From: Sialis fuliginosa
Lineage: Eukaryota > Arthropoda > Insecta > Megaloptera > Sialidae
Length of the DNA: 64,000 nt
Direction of reading: 5' to 3'
Assembly (NCBI GenBank): GCA_961205875.1
Contig: OY540810.1
Coordinates: forward strand, 31,620,001 to 31,684,000
Shown: piece by piece, positions 60,629 through 64,000 of the stretch
How the letters are laid out: each line of letters starts with the position of its first letter
Position numbering within the stretch: position 1 is the first letter of the stretch
Notes under the pieces: model-generated
What the model saw: only the letters and a program-made list of their open reading frames with translations
Databases searched by the model: none
What the model was told of the DNA's origin: nothing
Position numbers and translations under genes: made by a program

Positions 60629-61755
60629 TGTATTTACTAACTTTGTCATCTAGTACAAAAATAATAAAATCAACCAAAAAGTGTCGATAACGCATATAAA
60701 ATTAATTTATCTTTGACCTCTTTGTACTTAGTTTTCTACGCTCTTGACTAATAAAATAATATTTATTTTCAAAATAAAAAATCAAAGCAATAATAACCAT
60801 ATCCGCTTGTAAACCATTGAAAAATCACATCATCAAATAAAAGTCGTTAAGGTGCCAAAAAAAAGGCAGACGTCTAGAAATCGTCGTTCAACTATTTATC
60901 ATATCAAAGTAAAAGTTAATCATCTGATGCGAAATTTGCTTTCATCAATAACCCGACCGTTTCAAATATCCCGCACAAATAAAGCATTGATAAATGTAGA
61001 GACAGTGCCCTTTATTTTGTAATACAACTATATTAATAATGCATTCAATAATAAATCAATCACAGCTAAATAAACTATATCACCGTGTCATTAATCTAAA
61101 CGATTCCAACAGAATTAGTTCATTGAAGAATTTAATATCACATGAAAAATATCTGGAGCGAATCTTAGATTTTATCGTTCGTTACATTGTTAATTTTTAG
61201 TAATAATAATAATATTAATATAAACATTTTATTTTCAGATCAATTTAAAAATTCGTTCAGAAGCCAACACAATTAACTCGATAGCAGAAACAATCCAAAA
61301 TGTTGGCTTATTAAAAAATGAATGGAAAATACAAGTGTATAACTTACTAGAAAATAATGAGTGTAGTTAATCATTTTGGCCACTGAACACTTGTATTATT
61401 ATTTTTCTTCTGGTTTATAATAAATAACACATCATTAAATGATTTTTTGTAGAAGTAATACTTTATTTACGAATTCTTACTGTTAGGCAGCGGTTCTGAT
61501 ATTACAGTTTCAAGATACTTTAGATTTTGTGTTTTATCTTGTATCTAGCAATTCCATTTAACAATTAAGTTAACTATGAACTTATTTATCGAGAAATTGA
61601 TGTTTTTGACTCTAATATTTTATAGTAAAAAAATTATCAGTATTTAATCTAACTTTTACAACAGCTCAACAGTATATATTGTATATTACATGTTGTCTCT
61701 TTTTTTTAATTTTCATTTATTTATCTATTTTTATTGTTTTTAAATAATGCAAATT
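60629..61755. other. AT-rich non-coding DNA
   Basis: No supported feature was found. Confidence 0.5.
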
Positions 61756-61756
61756 C

Positions 61757-61772
61757 GGGGGGGGGGGGGGGG
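61757..61772. repeat. Poly-G run
   Basis: About 16 consecutive G follow AAATTC. Similar runs elsewhere sit inside MITE ends, but no partner is visible here. Confidence 0.9.
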
Positions 61773-62380
61773 TTAACTCATATATTACTAGTGTTCATAT
61801 TTACTAGTGTCGCTTATAGTCGAAATTCGACCAATATTTTACCTGCCTTAACGGCAACATACACACATGATTTTTTTTGTGCACATCCATTGGCACAGTA
61901 CCTTTCGAATGATATAAGTTTCGTTCATCTCTTTTATAACAAATACTAAAAAAACGTACGACAATTTTCGATGTTCACTTATTAATATAAGGATATCCTT
62001 AAAATATTCGATATATCAATAATTATATCATGTAAAACAAATTTGTTTATAAATCATTACAAGTATTTCATCTATACAATTAACTTTCATATCCGATTGT
62101 CGATTTGTTGAAAAAGATAATTTCCCGTACATACTAACATCTTCAGATGAAATTTCGTGAATCAATCAATGCCACTTAAAATGCCGCTTCTTCTTAATTA
62201 CTAAAACATATTTTCTCTCTCTCTTTTACTAAATGACTTAAAAACTGTTTTTAATTCTAGTAACTAACGAAGTATTGAGATTCTGAAAAGAACTTTAGAG
62301 GCAGGGGCGAATTAAGAACAGAATTAACATTTATCTCGGCCATTGAATTCCAATACAATTCTAGTTGAATTATTTTCTGA

Positions 62381-62496
62381 TCTGGAATTGTTAACCTCCT
62401 GATGAGGACTTCTTGTGACATTGTTTTATTGTGGTTAAGGTGTATATTTTTAATTTAAGTGACTAAAAAACCACAGTTTCTCCGTTTTTTCAGTAG
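62381..62496 (+). repeat. Ribozyme-bearing repeat, copy 2 with broken ribozyme
   Basis: It matches 30970-31110 from TCTGGAATTGTTA through CACAGTTTCTCCGTTTTT. The hammerhead 5' half, CTGATGAGGACTTCTTGTGA (62399-62418), is intact. About 24 bases that would hold the stem II 3' strand, GAAA, stem III and cleavage site are missing, so this copy cannot form a hammerhead. Confidence 0.75.
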
Positions 62497-63984
62497 GTAG
62501 TATTTTCTGATTACTCTACTTCTACTCAAAATTAAATTAATTTTTTTTGTTATTTTATTCATTATATATACATATTTTTAATATTATTTTGAAATAAAAT
62601 ACTTATATCGTATGACATATTATAATAGTGTTTTATTTTTAAATAATGTCTGAATTCTATATCTTTTTCAAACTAATTAAGCCAATAATTTGTTGATTGT
62701 TATTTTACATAAGTATTGTTTAAGTTACTAAAAATTATGTGTTTGATTTATAAAACTAAATGTCAACTAGTTAAGATATCCATTTACACTACATATTTGT
62801 CTGAGCCACTTGTACAAACTAGCCGTGATACAAACAATAAGAGCATTATACTAAAACATAAGAGCGATTCTGCACCAACACTTACAAAGAATAAATAAAC
62901 AATATTAGCAAAATGTATGTGGGTCAGAAAAATATGTGTAATTTAAGTTAGGTTTAATATGTATTCAATATAGTCTTGGCACAACTGCATTTGCATACGC
63001 TACTCTCGCAGATTTCATATTTTATATTCTCCATTTCTGTATAATAAATAATATAAAAAAGTGAGTTTCTTTTTATTTGTTATACTTTGATTATCAACCC
63101 GAGGCATATCAAAAGGGCAACAACAACGACCGAGCTATCGACAGCTGATATCCTCAACAAGTATATTAAAAATATTATACAATCACGGGAAAAATTAAAG
63201 AACTACTTAAAATCTAAAAAATTGCTCGTTTTCAGAGTAATGTCAATAGGTCAAATATGATCCTTTTTTACTTATAGGGTATGAAAATTGAAGGAAATTT
63301 TGTATTATTTTCGAATTTAGGGGTATTTTTGTATTATTAAACTTGTTTTTGTGACCAATTATAAAAAAATATTTATATTAATTAATTATTTATATAAAAT
63401 TTATTTTAATAAAATCAGTCCAGTCACAGGTTCTTCAATAAAGTATAACTAACAACTAATAAGACCAGTCCATATCTGTCTAAATGTCTATGAATAAATT
63501 ATACACTTAAACTAAAAAAATCATATTGTGCAACGAAAAGAGCACATAAATAAAAACCAAGCGGATATTAAAAAAAATTGTTTTCTAAACAAATTAATAA
63601 TCATTACTATTAAAAAAGTAATCATAAAATCCTATTAATTGACAGTTTTTTATATTAAAATAACTTATAAGTGGACACATAAAATTCATAATATTAAGTG
63701 TTAATTATTTTAAACTTCGTGTTTTTACGGACATCCTTTTTTAGAACTAATTAAAAATATCGATTAAGATAATTTTTCTCATCTAGAGATCTGTAATTTT
63801 ATCTATTTACTTTCATGAAAAAAAATTTTATGGATGCTATAAAGTATAAACTATACGAATATATTGATTAGAAAAATAGTTGATTTCACAAAAATGAAAT
63901 ATTTTATACATTTCCTACACTGTCTTATAGATATTCAAATATTTATAAATAAAATACATAATTAAAAAAGCAATCAATTATTAT
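62497..63984. other. AT-rich non-coding DNA
   Basis: No supported feature was found. The 60-codon frame at 62716-62898 has no recognisable domain. Confidence 0.5.
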
Positions 63985-64000
63985 TTTGCTCCCTCGTAAT
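63985..64000 (+). repeat. Possible start of another GCTTCCTCG repeat
   Basis: The window ends in TTGCTCCCTCGTAAT, two substitutions from the family start TTGCTTCCTCGCAAT. The rest lies outside. Confidence 0.45.

Noticed and set aside
62398..62420. Second functional hammerhead
   Set aside because: Only the CTGATGA half remains. The GAAA core and cleavage site are deleted.

Overview
The window looks like non-coding DNA from an insect-type nuclear genome. It is strongly AT-rich, has no bacterial gene organisation, and no open reading frame exceeds about 100 codons. It is crowded with short inverted-repeat transposons (MITEs), microsatellites and poly-G/poly-C runs. The species cannot be fixed from this sequence. 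No intact protein-coding gene was found. The only recognisable coding sequence is a decayed mariner transposase on the minus strand (39996-40670). One non-coding or 5'UTR exon (56998-57060, plus strand) is plausible because it has a branch point, acceptor and donor. The window may therefore be intergenic DNA or a long first intron near a gene.

Region by region. 1-10 kb: a TCCATAAATTACGTCAC element (2541-2986), a MITE inserted into the terminus of a relative (4019-4794), a GC-rich patch with a (CA)n tract (about 5.2-5.5 kb), a 419-bp near-perfect palindrome (7374-7792), and a hAT-type MITE with a degenerate 8-bp target duplication (7989-8307). 10-25 kb: nested MITEs (11565-12136), four of the six copies of a family with AGGTACTGGCACCAGT ends, a Helitron-like end near 19.2 kb, and GC-richer possible regulatory islands at 15.8, 16.9 and 24.1 kb. 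25-40 kb: a Harbinger-type MITE (30461-30627), a well-formed hammerhead ribozyme (30983-31026), a MITE containing another MITE (32756-33748), and several hAT-type MITEs. 40-53 kb: the mariner remnant, and a 1.38-kb element (45043-46421) with CCCGGG termini and GATC repeats spaced exactly 10 bp apart. It is followed by a pogo-like MITE and copies of a dispersed repeat beginning GCTTCCTCG. 53-64 kb: a GC-rich island and the candidate exon (55.8-57.06 kb), a 103-bp hairpin MITE, a TTAA-flanked element (58355-59032), a homeodomain/PBX-MEIS site cluster (59.5-59.76 kb), and a second copy of the ribozyme-bearing repeat whose ribozyme is broken (62381-62496).

The two strongest leads are the GATC helical-phase element and the intact/broken hammerhead pair. 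No genes act together here. The history visible in the window is one of layered insertions of small mobile elements, with sparse GC-rich islands that may be cis-regulatory.
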